Shown here: positions 30,397 through 39,122 of the stretch, one piece after another
Layout: every line of letters begins with the position of its first letter
Numbering within the stretch: position 1 is the first letter of the stretch
From: Amaricoccus solimangrovi
GTDB taxonomy: Bacteria > Pseudomonadota > Alphaproteobacteria > Rhodobacterales > Rhodobacteraceae
Assembly: GCF_006385685.1 (NCBI RefSeq)
Contig: NZ_VFRP01000021.1
Span: 1-64,000, forward strand
Reading direction: 5' to 3'
Length of the DNA: 64,000 nt
Translations under genes and position numbers: made by a program
Notes under the pieces: model-generated
Told to the model about the DNA's origin: nothing
The model's input: the letters and a program-made list of their open reading frames with translations, nothing else
Databases searched by the model: none

Positions 30397-31284
30397 TCAG
30401 GCCGCGCCGCTCTTCGCCAGCGGGATCTCCCGGTAGCCGAGCGAGACGCAGAGGTCATAGGAGAGATTGGGATTGTTGAGCGTGTAGATGTGCAGATGCT
30501 CGACGCCCTCGGCCATCAGCGCCTCGACCTGCTTGCGCGCGAGTTCGATCGAGAGCGAATAGGCGTCCTCCGCCGTTTCCGTCTTCTCGAAGGCCTCGTG
30601 CATCCAGGCCGGCACCCGCGCCTGGCAGCGGGCGGCGAAATTGACCATCTTGCGGAAGTTCTCGACCGGCAGGATGCCCGGATGGATCGGCGCGGTGATG
30701 CCGGCCTTCGCGCAGAGGTCGCGGAAGCGCAGGAAATCCTCGTTCTCGAAGAAGAACTGGGTGAGCGCGTTGCTCGCCCCCGCCTCCAGCTTGCGCCGGA
30801 GATTGGCGATGTCGCTCTCGAGGCTCTCGGCCTCCGGATGCTTCTCCGGATAGGCGGCGACGGAGATCTCGAAATCCCCGGCCTCGCGCAGCGCGGCGAC
30901 GAGTTCGGCCGCGCCCGCGAACCCGCCCGGATGCGGGGTGAAGCGGGTCTCGCCCTTCGGCGGATCGCCGCGCAGGCCGACGATGCGGCGCAGTCCGAGC
31001 CGCGCGTAGTTGCGCGCGACGCCGAGCGTCTCCTCGCGCGTCGCGCCGACGCAGGTCAGATGACCCGCGACGTCGAGCCGGGCGCGGTCGAGGATCGCCT
31101 GGATCGCGGCGTAGGTCCGGTCCCGCGTCGTGCCGCCCGCCCCGTAGGTGACCGAGACGAAGTCCGGCCCGAGCGGCGCCAGCCGCTCGACCGAGCGCCA
31201 CAGGCGCAGGCTCGCCTCGGGGGAATGCGGTGGAAAAAATTCGAAGGAAAGGCTCGGAAGAGCCCTGGTCGCTGTCTCAGCCAT
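30397..31284 (-). CDS. metF: 5,10-methylenetetrahydrofolate reductase
   Basis: A 295-residue FAD-dependent TIM-barrel enzyme that makes 5-methyltetrahydrofolate for methionine synthesis. SFEFFPP, VSVTYGAGGTTRD and the FAD/folate-binding LRGDPP are present, as is TQFFFEN. The start at 31284 gives the family N-terminus; upstream in-frame ATGs at 31329 and 31353 exist but would add an unrelated segment. The ribosome site is weak. It runs leftward behind the glycosyltransferase gene with a 72-base gap. No SAM riboswitch was recognised. Confidence 0.95.
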   Translation of the reverse strand: MAETATRALPSLSFEFFPPHSPEASLRLWRSVERLAPLGPDFVSVTYGAGGTTRDRTYAAIQAILDRARLDVAGHLTCVGATREETLGVARNYARLGLRRIVGLRGDPPKGETRFTPHPGGFAGAAELVAALREAGDFEISVAAYPEKHPEAESLESDIANLRRKLEAGASNALTQFFFENEDFLRFRDLCAKAGITAPIHPGILPVENFRKMVNFAARCQARVPAWMHEAFEKTETAEDAYSLSIELARKQVEALMAEGVEHLHIYTLNNPNLSYDLCVSLGYREIPLAKSGAA

Positions 31285-31356
31285 GATGCACCGGTCCGTA
31301 CCGACAATGATTTTCGCGGGTGCGACCATACATGAGCTACGACTTTCCGGCAACGG

Positions 31357-32619
31357 CTAACGCGGGGCCGGACGCGGAACGGCGGCGGGTTCCGCGCGCC
31401 ATCCGGGCGCGGCGCGCCGGCGCGCCGGCGCGCCGGCGAAGAGCGCGGCGAGCTTCGCGGCTTCGCGGTCGATGTCGTGGCGCTCCAGTACCCGCGCGCG
31501 CGCCGCCAGCCCCATCGCGGCGAGAGCCGGGCGCGGCGTCCGCGCCAGCGCGACCAGCGCCTCGGCCAGCGCGGCGCCGTCTCCCGCCGGAACGAGCCAG
31601 CCCGTCTCCGGCCGGACCAGTTCCGGAATGCCCGCCACATAGGTCGAGACGACCGGCCGCGCCGCCGCCATCGCCTCCATCACCACCATCGGCAGCCCTT
31701 CGGCGAAGCTTGGCATCACCAGCGCGTGCGCGGCGTCGAGCTCGGCGCGTACCCGCGCCTCGTCGACCCAGCCGGTGATCGTGACGCGCCGGGCGAGCCC
31801 CCGGGCCGCGATCGCGGCCTCGAGCGCGCCCCGCAGTTCCCCGTCGCCGACCAGCGTCAGGCGGATGTCCTCGTCCCGCGCCGCGCGGGCCAGCGCGTCG
31901 ATCAGCAGCAGCTGGCCCTTCTGTTCGACCAGCCGGCCGATCGAGACGAGCCGGACCGGCCCTTCGGGCAGCGGCGCGGGGGCCGGGAAATGCCCGGGCT
32001 CGATCCCGCAATGCACGACCTCGATCCGGGGCCAGTCCGCCGCCGGCGCCCAGCGCCGGAGCTGCGCGCTTCCGAAGGCGCTCACCGCGACCGTGAAGGC
32101 CGAGCCCGCGATCTTGCGCCCGAGCGCCAGCGCCTCGGGCCGGTCGAATTCCTCCGGCCCATGCGCGGTGAAGCTGTAGCCGAACCCGCCCAGCGCCGCC
32201 GCGAGCAGCGCGACGGCGGTCGAGTTGGTGCCGAAATGCGCGTGCACGTGAGATATCTCCCCGGCGCGGCAGCGGCGCGCGAGCCAGGCGGCCTCGGCGA
32301 GATAGACGAGATGGCGAAGATAGCGCCGCTCCGCGCGGCGCCCGAGCCAGAGGGCGAGGCGGAGCGCGCGCGCGGCCCGGAGCGGCGCCCGCGCCGCCTC
32401 GAGGCCCAGCGTGGCGAGCAGCCGGGCGGGGCCGCGGGCGAGGATGTATTCGACGCGCTCCTGCTCGGCGATGTCGCCCGGATCGACGAGCGGCGCGCCG
32501 TGGCCGCGGAGCGCGAAGCGCCGGATCTCGACGCCGCGCCGCTCGAGCGCCCGGATCTCGCGGCGGATGAAACTGTGCGAGGGCGCTGGATAGGTGTTGA
32601 TGAGATAGGCGATCCGCAT
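31357..32619 (-). CDS. Glycosyltransferase, GT4 family
   Basis: A 420-residue GT-B enzyme resembling exopolysaccharide glycosyltransferases of the WcaL/colanic acid type. The N-domain has the acceptor-side segment MRIAYLINTYPAPSHSFIRRE and SHVHAHFGTNSTAVA. The C-domain has VSIGRLVEQKG and the E-x7-E nucleotide-sugar motif in FAEGLPMVVMEAM. GGGAGG about nine bases before the ATG marks the start. It is divergent from the flippase gene. The C-terminal 25 residues are Arg/Ala/Pro-rich. The sugar is unknown. Confidence 0.88.
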   Translation of the reverse strand: MRIAYLINTYPAPSHSFIRREIRALERRGVEIRRFALRGHGAPLVDPGDIAEQERVEYILARGPARLLATLGLEAARAPLRAARALRLALWLGRRAERRYLRHLVYLAEAAWLARRCRAGEISHVHAHFGTNSTAVALLAAALGGFGYSFTAHGPEEFDRPEALALGRKIAGSAFTVAVSAFGSAQLRRWAPAADWPRIEVVHCGIEPGHFPAPAPLPEGPVRLVSIGRLVEQKGQLLLIDALARAARDEDIRLTLVGDGELRGALEAAIAARGLARRVTITGWVDEARVRAELDAAHALVMPSFAEGLPMVVMEAMAAARPVVSTYVAGIPELVRPETGWLVPAGDGAALAEALVALARTPRPALAAMGLAARARVLERHDIDREAAKLAALFAGAPARRRAAPGWRAEPAAVPRPAPR

Positions 32620-32724
32620 CCCGTTCCTCCCGCGCGGGGCGCCCGCCGGGGCGCCGTCGTCAGGGTTTTGTTTAGGGCTTTGGCCCAAACGAACCGTAAA
32701 CGCCGTGACCGCCGGAGCCCCGAG

Positions 32725-34131
32725 ATGACGACGATCCCCGACGATCCCGGCGCGCGCGCCCGTTTCCGCCCGGCCCGGCGCGCCGCTCCGCTGGCCGATC
32801 CCGGCCTCGTCGGCCGCGTCCTGCGCGGCTCCGCCTTCGTGATCCTCGGCTATGGCGCCTCGCAGGCGATCCGGCTCGCCTCGAACCTGATCCTGACCCG
32901 GCTGCTCTTTCCCGAGGCCTTCGGGCTGATGGCGCTGGTGACGGTCGCGATGATCGGGCTCGGCGCGTTTTCCGATGTCGGCGTCGGTCCGGCGATCGCG
33001 CACAGCCGCCGGGGCGACGATCCGGCCTTCCTCCACGCCGCCTACACGCTGCAGGTCGGCCGGGGCTTCGCGCTCTGGATCGGCGCCTGCCTGGTCGCCT
33101 GGCCCGTCGCCGCCTTCTATGGCGAGCCGGCGCTCGCGCGGCTCCTGCCCGCCGTGGGCTTCTGCTCGGTGATCACCGGGTTCAATTCGGTCGCGGTCGA
33201 GACCGCGCACCGCCATCTGCTGCTCGGCCGGGTGACGCTGATCGAACTCGCGAGCCAGGCCGCGGGCACGATCGCCATGGTGATTCTCGCCTTCGCCACC
33301 CGGTCGATCTGGGCGCTGGTGCTCGGGGGCGCGGCGGCCTCGGCCGCGAAGCTCGCGCTCAGCCATCTCTGCCTGCCCGGACCGCCGAACCGGCTCGGCT
33401 GGGAGCCGGCGGCGCGGCGCGAGCTGGTCCGGTTCGGGCGCTGGATCTTCCTCAGCACGCTCTGCGGCTTCCTGCTGTCGCAGGGCGACAAGCTGATCCT
33501 CGGCAAGTATCTCCCGCTCGAACTGCTCGGGATCTACAACATCGGCTTCTTCCTCGCGAGCTTCCCGCTGCTCCTCGGCAAGGCGCTGACCGAGCGGATG
33601 GTGATCCCGCTCTACCGCGAGCATCCGCCCGCGCGCTCGGCGCGGAATTTCGCGCGGCTCAGGCGGATGCGTGCGATCCTGACCGGCGGGATCCTCGCGC
33701 TTCTGGCGCTGATGGCCTTCTCCGGCGTCTGGCTGGTCGATCTGCTCTATGACGCGCGTTTCGCGACGGCGGGGCCGATCGTGGTCCTGATCGCGGTGGC
33801 GCAGATGCCGCAGGCGATCGGGCTCACCTACGATCTCGCCGCGCTCGCGGCGGGGGAGTCGCGCCGGTTCTTCCTCCAGATGGCGCCGCGCGCGCTGGCG
33901 CAGGCCGCGCTCCTGCTTCTGGGGGCGGCGAGCTTCGGCCTGCCGGGCGCGCTCGGGGGGCAGGCGCTCGCGGCCGTGCTCACCTATCCGCTGATCGTGC
34001 GGCTCGCGCGCCGCTACGGCGCCTGGGACGCGGCGCATGACGCGGGCTTCGCCGCGCTCGGCCTGCTTCTTGGCGGGCTCGCGCTCTGGGCGCGCTGGCC
34101 GGAAGTCGCGGGGCTCGCCAGCCTCGGCTGA
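32725..34131 (+). CDS. Wzx-like oligosaccharide flippase
   Basis: A 468-residue membrane protein with about 12 to 14 hydrophobic segments. The N-terminal GSAFVILGYGASQAIRLASN and LLFPEAFGLMALV are typical of the MATE-like polysaccharide transporter superfamily, and LSQGDKLILGKYL is a conserved mid-protein motif. It should flip a lipid-linked repeat unit across the inner membrane for surface polysaccharide assembly. GGAG eight bases before the ATG supports the start. Its neighbours are glycosyltransferases and a Wzz/GumC-like protein. Confidence 0.9.
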   Translation: MTTIPDDPGARARFRPARRAAPLADPGLVGRVLRGSAFVILGYGASQAIRLASNLILTRLLFPEAFGLMALVTVAMIGLGAFSDVGVGPAIAHSRRGDDPAFLHAAYTLQVGRGFALWIGACLVAWPVAAFYGEPALARLLPAVGFCSVITGFNSVAVETAHRHLLLGRVTLIELASQAAGTIAMVILAFATRSIWALVLGGAAASAAKLALSHLCLPGPPNRLGWEPAARRELVRFGRWIFLSTLCGFLLSQGDKLILGKYLPLELLGIYNIGFFLASFPLLLGKALTERMVIPLYREHPPARSARNFARLRRMRAILTGGILALLALMAFSGVWLVDLLYDARFATAGPIVVLIAVAQMPQAIGLTYDLAALAAGESRRFFLQMAPRALAQAALLLLGAASFGLPGALGGQALAAVLTYPLIVRLARRYGAWDAAHDAGFAALGLLLGGLALWARWPEVAGLASLG

Positions 34132-34149
34132 CACGGGCCCCGCGCGCCC

Positions 34150-34899
34150 TCAGGCGTAATAGGGCTCGACCGGCCCGTCCTCGGCGCGGTTCAGGATCAC
34201 GCCGAGAAGCGGCGTCTCGCCGAAGAGTTTCTCGCAGCTCCGGATCTGCGTCGGGGTGGTGATCCCGGCGCCCGCGACGAGCAGCAGCGCGTCGAGCCGG
34301 GGCAGGATCGCCAGCACATCGTCGCAGGCCAGCGCCGGCGGCAGGTCGCAGAGGATCACGTCCGGGGCGAAGCCGGCCTCGATCCGCGCCAGCGCCGCGG
34401 CCGTTCCCGGCTCCTCGAGCAGTTCCGCCGGATTGCCGACCGGCGCCGCGTTGAGGCCGAGGGCGAGGTTGGGACCCACGCGGCGCAGATGGTCCGCCGG
34501 CGCGGTCCGGCCGGCCAGCAGATCCTCGATGCGCGCGCTTCCCCGCTGGCCCAGCGCCTTCGCGAGGCTCGGGATGCGCAGATCGAGATCGAGCGCGATC
34601 ACCCGGCAGCTCTCCCGCCGCGCGACGCTGAGCGCGAGATTGGCGGTGACGAAGGTCTTGCCGCAGCCGGGGCTCGCCGAGGTGATCCCGACCCGCCGCC
34701 AGCCCCGCTCGCGCAGCGCGCGCAGCATGCGCGTGCGCAGGAGGTCGAAGGGCACATGCGCGGGATCGCTCCGCCCGCCGGCCACGATCCGGTTCCGCGC
34801 GAGCCGCCGGGGCTCGAGCACGGCCTCGGCCAGCGCCGCCCAGGCGGCTTCCGATCCCGGCGCGGTCCCCCCCGCGAGCCCTCTCTCCATCATCGTCAT
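34150..34899 (-). CDS. CpsD/CapB-like ATPase of exopolysaccharide synthesis
   Basis: A 249-residue P-loop protein of the BY-kinase type found in Wzc/CpsD/ExoP. The Walker A motif SASPGCGKT spans residues 74-82, a Walker A'-like LDLDLRIPSL begins near 103 and a Walker B-like DVILCDLPPA lies downstream. It lacks the Tyr cluster usual at the C-terminus; only EPYYA remains, so self-phosphorylation may be reduced. The ATG at 34899 is preferred over the TTG at 34908 because GGGAG lies about nine bases before it. The matching Wzz-like membrane protein is encoded 1 kb away on the same strand. Confidence 0.82.
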   Translation of the reverse strand: MTMMERGLAGGTAPGSEAAWAALAEAVLEPRRLARNRIVAGGRSDPAHVPFDLLRTRMLRALRERGWRRVGITSASPGCGKTFVTANLALSVARRESCRVIALDLDLRIPSLAKALGQRGSARIEDLLAGRTAPADHLRRVGPNLALGLNAAPVGNPAELLEEPGTAAALARIEAGFAPDVILCDLPPALACDDVLAILPRLDALLLVAGAGITTPTQIRSCEKLFGETPLLGVILNRAEDGPVEPYYA

Positions 34900-35114
34900 C
34901 GTTCCCAACTCCCACCGCGGCGACCAGACGCCATGGGGCGAAGATAAGCGCGCATCAGGCTCTCAGGAGTAAACTCCCGAAGCGGATCTCCGTCATGGTT
35001 AATCTTAACGCTGTTAGAGTTCGAAAACAGGTCGTCATCCGTGTATCCGTTGTTGCGTGGGGTTTGGGTGGTTCTCTGGTATATTCGGAAAACTACCCAG
35101 TAGTTGGGTGACAT
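34896..35114 (-). CDS. Possible 72-residue leader peptide or small protein before the CpsD-like gene
   Basis: An open frame of 72 codons begins with ATG in an AT-rich region. Its stop overlaps the CpsD-like start (ATGA), a pattern typical of coupled genes. It is rich in Asn, Ser and Arg and has no recognised domain. There is no ribosome site before its ATG and its base composition is unlike the neighbours, so it could be chance. It would occupy much of the divergent promoter region, which argues against it. Confidence 0.25.
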   Translation of the reverse strand: MSPNYWVVFRIYQRTTQTPRNNGYTDDDLFSNSNSVKINHDGDPLREFTPESLMRAYLRPMASGRRGGSWER

Positions 35115-35122
35115 ATATTAAA

Positions 35123-35884
35123 ATGAGTGGCACGTTTTCGTTACGTGTTCGTGGCGTTGATATCGCCGTGAACATGCCGGACCGGGTGCGTCTTCTCGAC
35201 GACGTCAGGGCGCGGCTGCGCGCCGGCGCGGGTTTCGCGATTGCGACGCTGAATCTCGATCACATGGTCAAGCTGCGGCGGATCCCGGAATTCACCGACG
35301 CCTATCGGCGCCAGGATCTCGTGACGGCGGATGGCAATCCGATCGTCTGGCTCTCGTGGCTCGCGGGGCGGCCGGTGTCGCTGGTTCCGGGTTCCGATCT
35401 CGTCGAGCCGCTGGCGGCGCTGGCGGCGGAGGAGGGCAAGCCGGTCGCGCTCATCGGCTCGACGCCCGCCGCGCTCGAGCGCGCGGCGCGGCATCTCGGC
35501 GCGGCGCATCCGGGGCTTCGCATCGCCGCCTGCCTCGCGCCGGGCCGGGGGTTCGATCCGGCCGGGGCGGAAGCCGATGCGATGATCGCGGCGCTGGGCG
35601 CGTCCGGGGCACGGATGGCCTTCCTCGCGCTCGGCGCGCCGAAGCAGGAGATGTTCGCGGCCCGCTGCCGCGAGGCGCTGCCCGGGGTGGGGCTGGTCTC
35701 GGTCGGCGCGGGGCTCGACTTCCTCGCGCGGACCCAGCGGCGCGCGCCGGCCTGGATGCGTCGGGCGGCGCTCGAATGGCTCTGGCGGGTCGGCACGGAC
35801 CCGCGGCGGCTCGCCCGGCGCTACGCCGAATGCGCGCTGGCCCTGCCCGGGCTCGCGCTGGGCGCCGCGCGGACGCGGGGCTGA
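35123..35884 (+). CDS. WecG/TagA/CpsF-family glycosyltransferase (GT26)
   Basis: A 253-residue enzyme of family GT26, which adds N-acetylmannosaminuronate-, N-acetylmannosamine- or glucose-type residues to lipid-linked sugars. The signature TLNLDHMVKLRR followed by VTADGNPIVWLS, LVPGSDLVEPL and LALGAPKQEMF is clear. No ribosome site is visible before the ATG at 35123, which lies in AT-rich DNA; an ATG further inside would remove conserved strands. It belongs to the exopolysaccharide block and converges with the Wzz-like gene. Confidence 0.88.
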   Translation: MSGTFSLRVRGVDIAVNMPDRVRLLDDVRARLRAGAGFAIATLNLDHMVKLRRIPEFTDAYRRQDLVTADGNPIVWLSWLAGRPVSLVPGSDLVEPLAALAAEEGKPVALIGSTPAALERAARHLGAAHPGLRIAACLAPGRGFDPAGAEADAMIAALGASGARMAFLALGAPKQEMFAARCREALPGVGLVSVGAGLDFLARTQRRAPAWMRRAALEWLWRVGTDPRRLARRYAECALALPGLALGAARTRG

Positions 35885-35920
35885 GGAGCCGCGCGGAAGG
35901 CGTCGTCGCGCCGCTCGGGC

Positions 35921-37528
35921 TCAGCGCTCCGGCGACGCGGTCGTGTCGGCGGCGGGGGGCGGGGCGGCGAGGCCCGCCGCCCGGGCGAGCCGGGCGACGA
36001 TCGGGCCGAGCGGCGTCACGGCCCGGTCCACCGCGCCAAGGCCGAGGCCGAGGAGCACGACCAGCGCGAGCCAGCGCAGGCGGCGCCTCCGCCGCTCGCC
36101 CGGCGCGTGGACATAGGGGATCGCGACGACCGGGCGCAGGCCGAGCCGGCGTTCCATCGCCGCGGAGCTTCGGGGCGCGCTGTTCAGGATCTCGAGCATG
36201 AACCCGATCCCGCCCGCGAGCGCGACGCTCGCCCCGGCGCCGAGCGCGACGATCTTCTTGCGGTTCGGCCCGACCGGCAGTTCCGGCACCTCGGCGGATT
36301 CGACGATGCGGAACCGTTCCGCCCGCTCGCTCGCCTCCAGCTCGGCGCCGGTGCGGGCCTCGGCGTGGCGCCGGGTCACGTCGGTCGAGAGCGCCCGCGC
36401 TTCGCCGAGCCCGCGGCTCAGCGCGTCGAGTTCCGCGCCGACCCGCGGCGTGTCGCGGATCGAGGCCTCGAGCACCTCCGCCCGGGCGGCCATCTCGTCG
36501 CCCTGCGCCCTCAGCCGATCGATCTGCGCCGAGAGCTGGGCGCTCTGCCGCTCGAGCGCGGCGCGGCGTTCCGCCGCCGGGCCGTCGCCCGGCGCCGCGC
36601 CCCTGGCGCCGGCGGGCGCCAGCAGCGCCTTCACCGCCGCGATCTGTTCGCGCAGCTTGCGGATCTCCGGATGGTTCGGCGCCAGCGCGCTTCCCTTCGC
36701 GATCAGCGCGAGTTCGAGTTCGCGCAGCCGCGCCTCGCCGGGATCGGCGGTCGCGCCGTCGAGCGGGCGCGCCCCGGCCGCGGCCGCGCCAAGGTCGGCG
36801 CGCTTGACCTCGAGCTCCATCGCCCGGCGATCGATCCCCAGCATGTCCTCGCGGAGCCGGGCGAGCGCGCCGCGGCGCGACTCGAGGCTCTCGGGCAGCG
36901 CGTCGGCATGGGCCGCCTTGAAGGCGGCGATCTCGGCCTCCTTCGCCTCCAGCGCGGCGCGGAGCCGCGCATCCTCGGACTGGAAATAGGCCAGCGTGTC
37001 CTCGGCCCGGCCGGCGCGGACCAGCCGGTTGCGCGCCACCGCCTCGGCCGCGAGATCATTCGCGATCGTCGCCGCCTTGACGGCGTCGTCGAGCGTGACG
37101 GAGATCGTGAAGGCGAAAAGCCCGCCGCCGGTTCCGCCCCCCCAGGGGTTCGTCTGGCCGGTCGCCGTCGAGATGCTCTCGATCCGCGTCGCATCGCGCA
37201 GGAGTTCGCGCCGCGCCTCGCGCGTCGCGCCGGGCAGGTCGAAGAGGTCCATCCGGTCGAGCAACGCGTCGAGACTGTCCCGCGCCATCAGCTGTTCCTC
37301 GATCAGCTGCAGCCGGGCGGTCGCGGACAGATCGACGGTCGAGCGGGCCAGCTCGTCCGGGATCCGCGGGCTCTCGACGAGGATCTTGGTCGTCGCCTCG
37401 AAGCTCGGCGGGCGGGAGAGCGCGAAGGCGACGGTGAGCGCGCCGCCGGTCAGCACGAGCGGCAGCGCGAGCGGCAGGCGCCGCCGCGCGATCCGGGCGA
37501 ACTCGCCGATCATTTCCTTCGGGTCCAT
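35921..37528 (-). CDS. Wzz/GumC-like polysaccharide chain-length or export protein
   Basis: A 535-residue inner-membrane protein. The N-terminal membrane helix (about residues 18-38) is followed by PPSFEATTKILVESPRIP of the Wzz fold, a long periplasmic coiled coil (about 165-400), and a second helix near 420-445. A short cytoplasmic part contains PVGPNRKK and ends with one more hydrophobic segment (about 470-495). There is no kinase domain; that function is encoded by the separate CpsD-like gene. GGGAGG before the ATG supports the start at 37528. Likely role: control of chain length or export of the exopolysaccharide. Confidence 0.86.
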   Translation of the reverse strand: MDPKEMIGEFARIARRRLPLALPLVLTGGALTVAFALSRPPSFEATTKILVESPRIPDELARSTVDLSATARLQLIEEQLMARDSLDALLDRMDLFDLPGATREARRELLRDATRIESISTATGQTNPWGGGTGGGLFAFTISVTLDDAVKAATIANDLAAEAVARNRLVRAGRAEDTLAYFQSEDARLRAALEAKEAEIAAFKAAHADALPESLESRRGALARLREDMLGIDRRAMELEVKRADLGAAAAGARPLDGATADPGEARLRELELALIAKGSALAPNHPEIRKLREQIAAVKALLAPAGARGAAPGDGPAAERRAALERQSAQLSAQIDRLRAQGDEMAARAEVLEASIRDTPRVGAELDALSRGLGEARALSTDVTRRHAEARTGAELEASERAERFRIVESAEVPELPVGPNRKKIVALGAGASVALAGGIGFMLEILNSAPRSSAAMERRLGLRPVVAIPYVHAPGERRRRRLRWLALVVLLGLGLGAVDRAVTPLGPIVARLARAAGLAAPPPAADTTASPER

Positions 37529-37806
37529 CCGCGTTCCTCCCGGTCGTCGCGACTTCGCCGCGCATCCTCGGGGGCGGGGGTTTACAACCCGTGACCGGAT
37601 CCCCACGATCGCGAACGCGGATCCGGACGGAGGGGGCTCGCCTCACATTCGCGGCATCGCGGGTGCGAAGAACCCTGACAGCCCGCCGAAAACACGCTAA
37701 AACAAGGACTTCCGTCAGCGGTGGCGCTGTGGCGTTTTCGCGACGGAAAGGTTTCCGTCCCCCGTTGAACTTCCGTGACGATCAGAACGAGGCGCCCCTG
37801 ACACAG

Positions 37807-39111
37807 ATGTATCAGACACCGATCGCCCCGCCGCCCCCGTCCGAGGACGCGCGGGACAGCACCGCTCCGGCCGAGACGGCGCGCCCGGCGCGGAGGTTCC
37901 GCCCCGGCCGCTGGGCCGTGCTGCTCGTCGTCCTCGCGGCCGCGGGCTATGGCGGGTGGCGGGCCTGGTCGGCCGACGAGGCCACCCTGCTCCGGCCTCC
38001 CAGCGCGCCCGTGACGGTCGGCGACGTCGAGGTGAACGTGCTCGCGACCGGCATGCTGAAGCCTTCGAAGCTCGTCGCGGTCGGCTCCCAGGCCTCGGGG
38101 AGGATCACGGATCTGCCGGTCAGCGTCGGGGATACCGTGAAGCGGGGCGACCTGATCGCGACGATCGATTCCACCCGGCAGGAGAACGACCTCAAGACCT
38201 CCGAGGCGACGCTCGCCGCGACGAGGGCGCAACTCGTCGAGAAGCAGGCGACGCTCCTGAACGAGAAGAAGACGCTGGAGCGGCAGCGCACGCTCGCCGC
38301 GCGCAACACGATCGCGGCCTCCGATCTCGACACGGCCGAGGCCGCCGTGGCGGTGACCGAGGCGCAGATCGAGGCGACCGGGGCGCAGATCGAGGCCGCG
38401 CGCGTCGCGGTGGAGAGCGCGAAGGTCAACCTCGGCTACACGCGGATCACCGCGCCGATGGACGGAACCGTGCTCGCCGTCGTCGCGCAGCAGGGGCAGA
38501 CGGTGAATGCGACGCAGTCCGCGCCGACGATCGTGGTGCTCGGCGATCTCTCGACGATGACGATCCACGCCGAGATCTCCGAGGCCGACGTGGTGCGCGC
38601 GCGGCCCGGGCAGCCGGTCTGGTTCACGATCCTCGGCGATCCGGACACGCCGCATCCTGCGACGCTTTCCTCGATCGCGCCCGCGCCCGACAGCGTGGTC
38701 GACGACCAGATGCTGACCGGCTCGACCAGCGACGCGAGTTCGGAGGCGATCTATTACAACGGGCTCTTCACGGTACCGAACCCGGACGGCGAACTCCGCA
38801 CCTACATGACGGCGCAGGTCCGCGTCGTCATCGACCGCGCCGAGGGCGTGCTGACGGTGCCGGCCTCGGCGCTGGGCCAGCGGCGCGAGGACGGCCTGAC
38901 CGAGATCGGGGTGCTCGGCGCCGACGGCGCGGTGGAGTGGCGCTGGGTCGAGGTCGGGTTGAACGACCGCGATCGGGCCGAGGTCCGCTCCGGCCTGACG
39001 GAGGGGGAGCGCGTCGTGCTCGGCGCCGGAACGGCGGCGGACGACGGCCAGCAGGGCAGCGCGGCCCGGCGCGCGGCGGCGCGCATGCCTCCGCCGCCGA
39101 TGGGCCTCTAG
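37807..39111 (+). CDS. macA: MacA-like periplasmic adaptor (HlyD/RND family)
   Basis: A 434-residue membrane-fusion protein with one N-terminal helix (about 35-51), a split biotinyl-lipoyl domain (VGSQASGRITDLPVSVGDTVKRGD), a long alpha-hairpin (about 120-200) and a beta-barrel domain. It should link an inner-membrane MacB transporter to an outer-membrane TolC channel, which is not encoded here. macB follows after 11 bases. The proline-rich first 30 residues are cytoplasmic. The ribosome site before the ATG is weak (GAGG 13 bases away). The substrate may be a peptide, siderophore or drug. Confidence 0.88.
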   Translation: MYQTPIAPPPPSEDARDSTAPAETARPARRFRPGRWAVLLVVLAAAGYGGWRAWSADEATLLRPPSAPVTVGDVEVNVLATGMLKPSKLVAVGSQASGRITDLPVSVGDTVKRGDLIATIDSTRQENDLKTSEATLAATRAQLVEKQATLLNEKKTLERQRTLAARNTIAASDLDTAEAAVAVTEAQIEATGAQIEAARVAVESAKVNLGYTRITAPMDGTVLAVVAQQGQTVNATQSAPTIVVLGDLSTMTIHAEISEADVVRARPGQPVWFTILGDPDTPHPATLSSIAPAPDSVVDDQMLTGSTSDASSEAIYYNGLFTVPNPDGELRTYMTAQVRVVIDRAEGVLTVPASALGQRREDGLTEIGVLGADGAVEWRWVEVGLNDRDRAEVRSGLTEGERVVLGAGTAADDGQQGSAARRAAARMPPPPMGL

Positions 39112-39122
39112 GGGGCGGGCGC

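Noticed and set aside
31285-31356. SAM or SAH riboswitch upstream of metF
   Set aside because: Only 72 bases separate metF from the previous gene, and no known aptamer pattern is visible.
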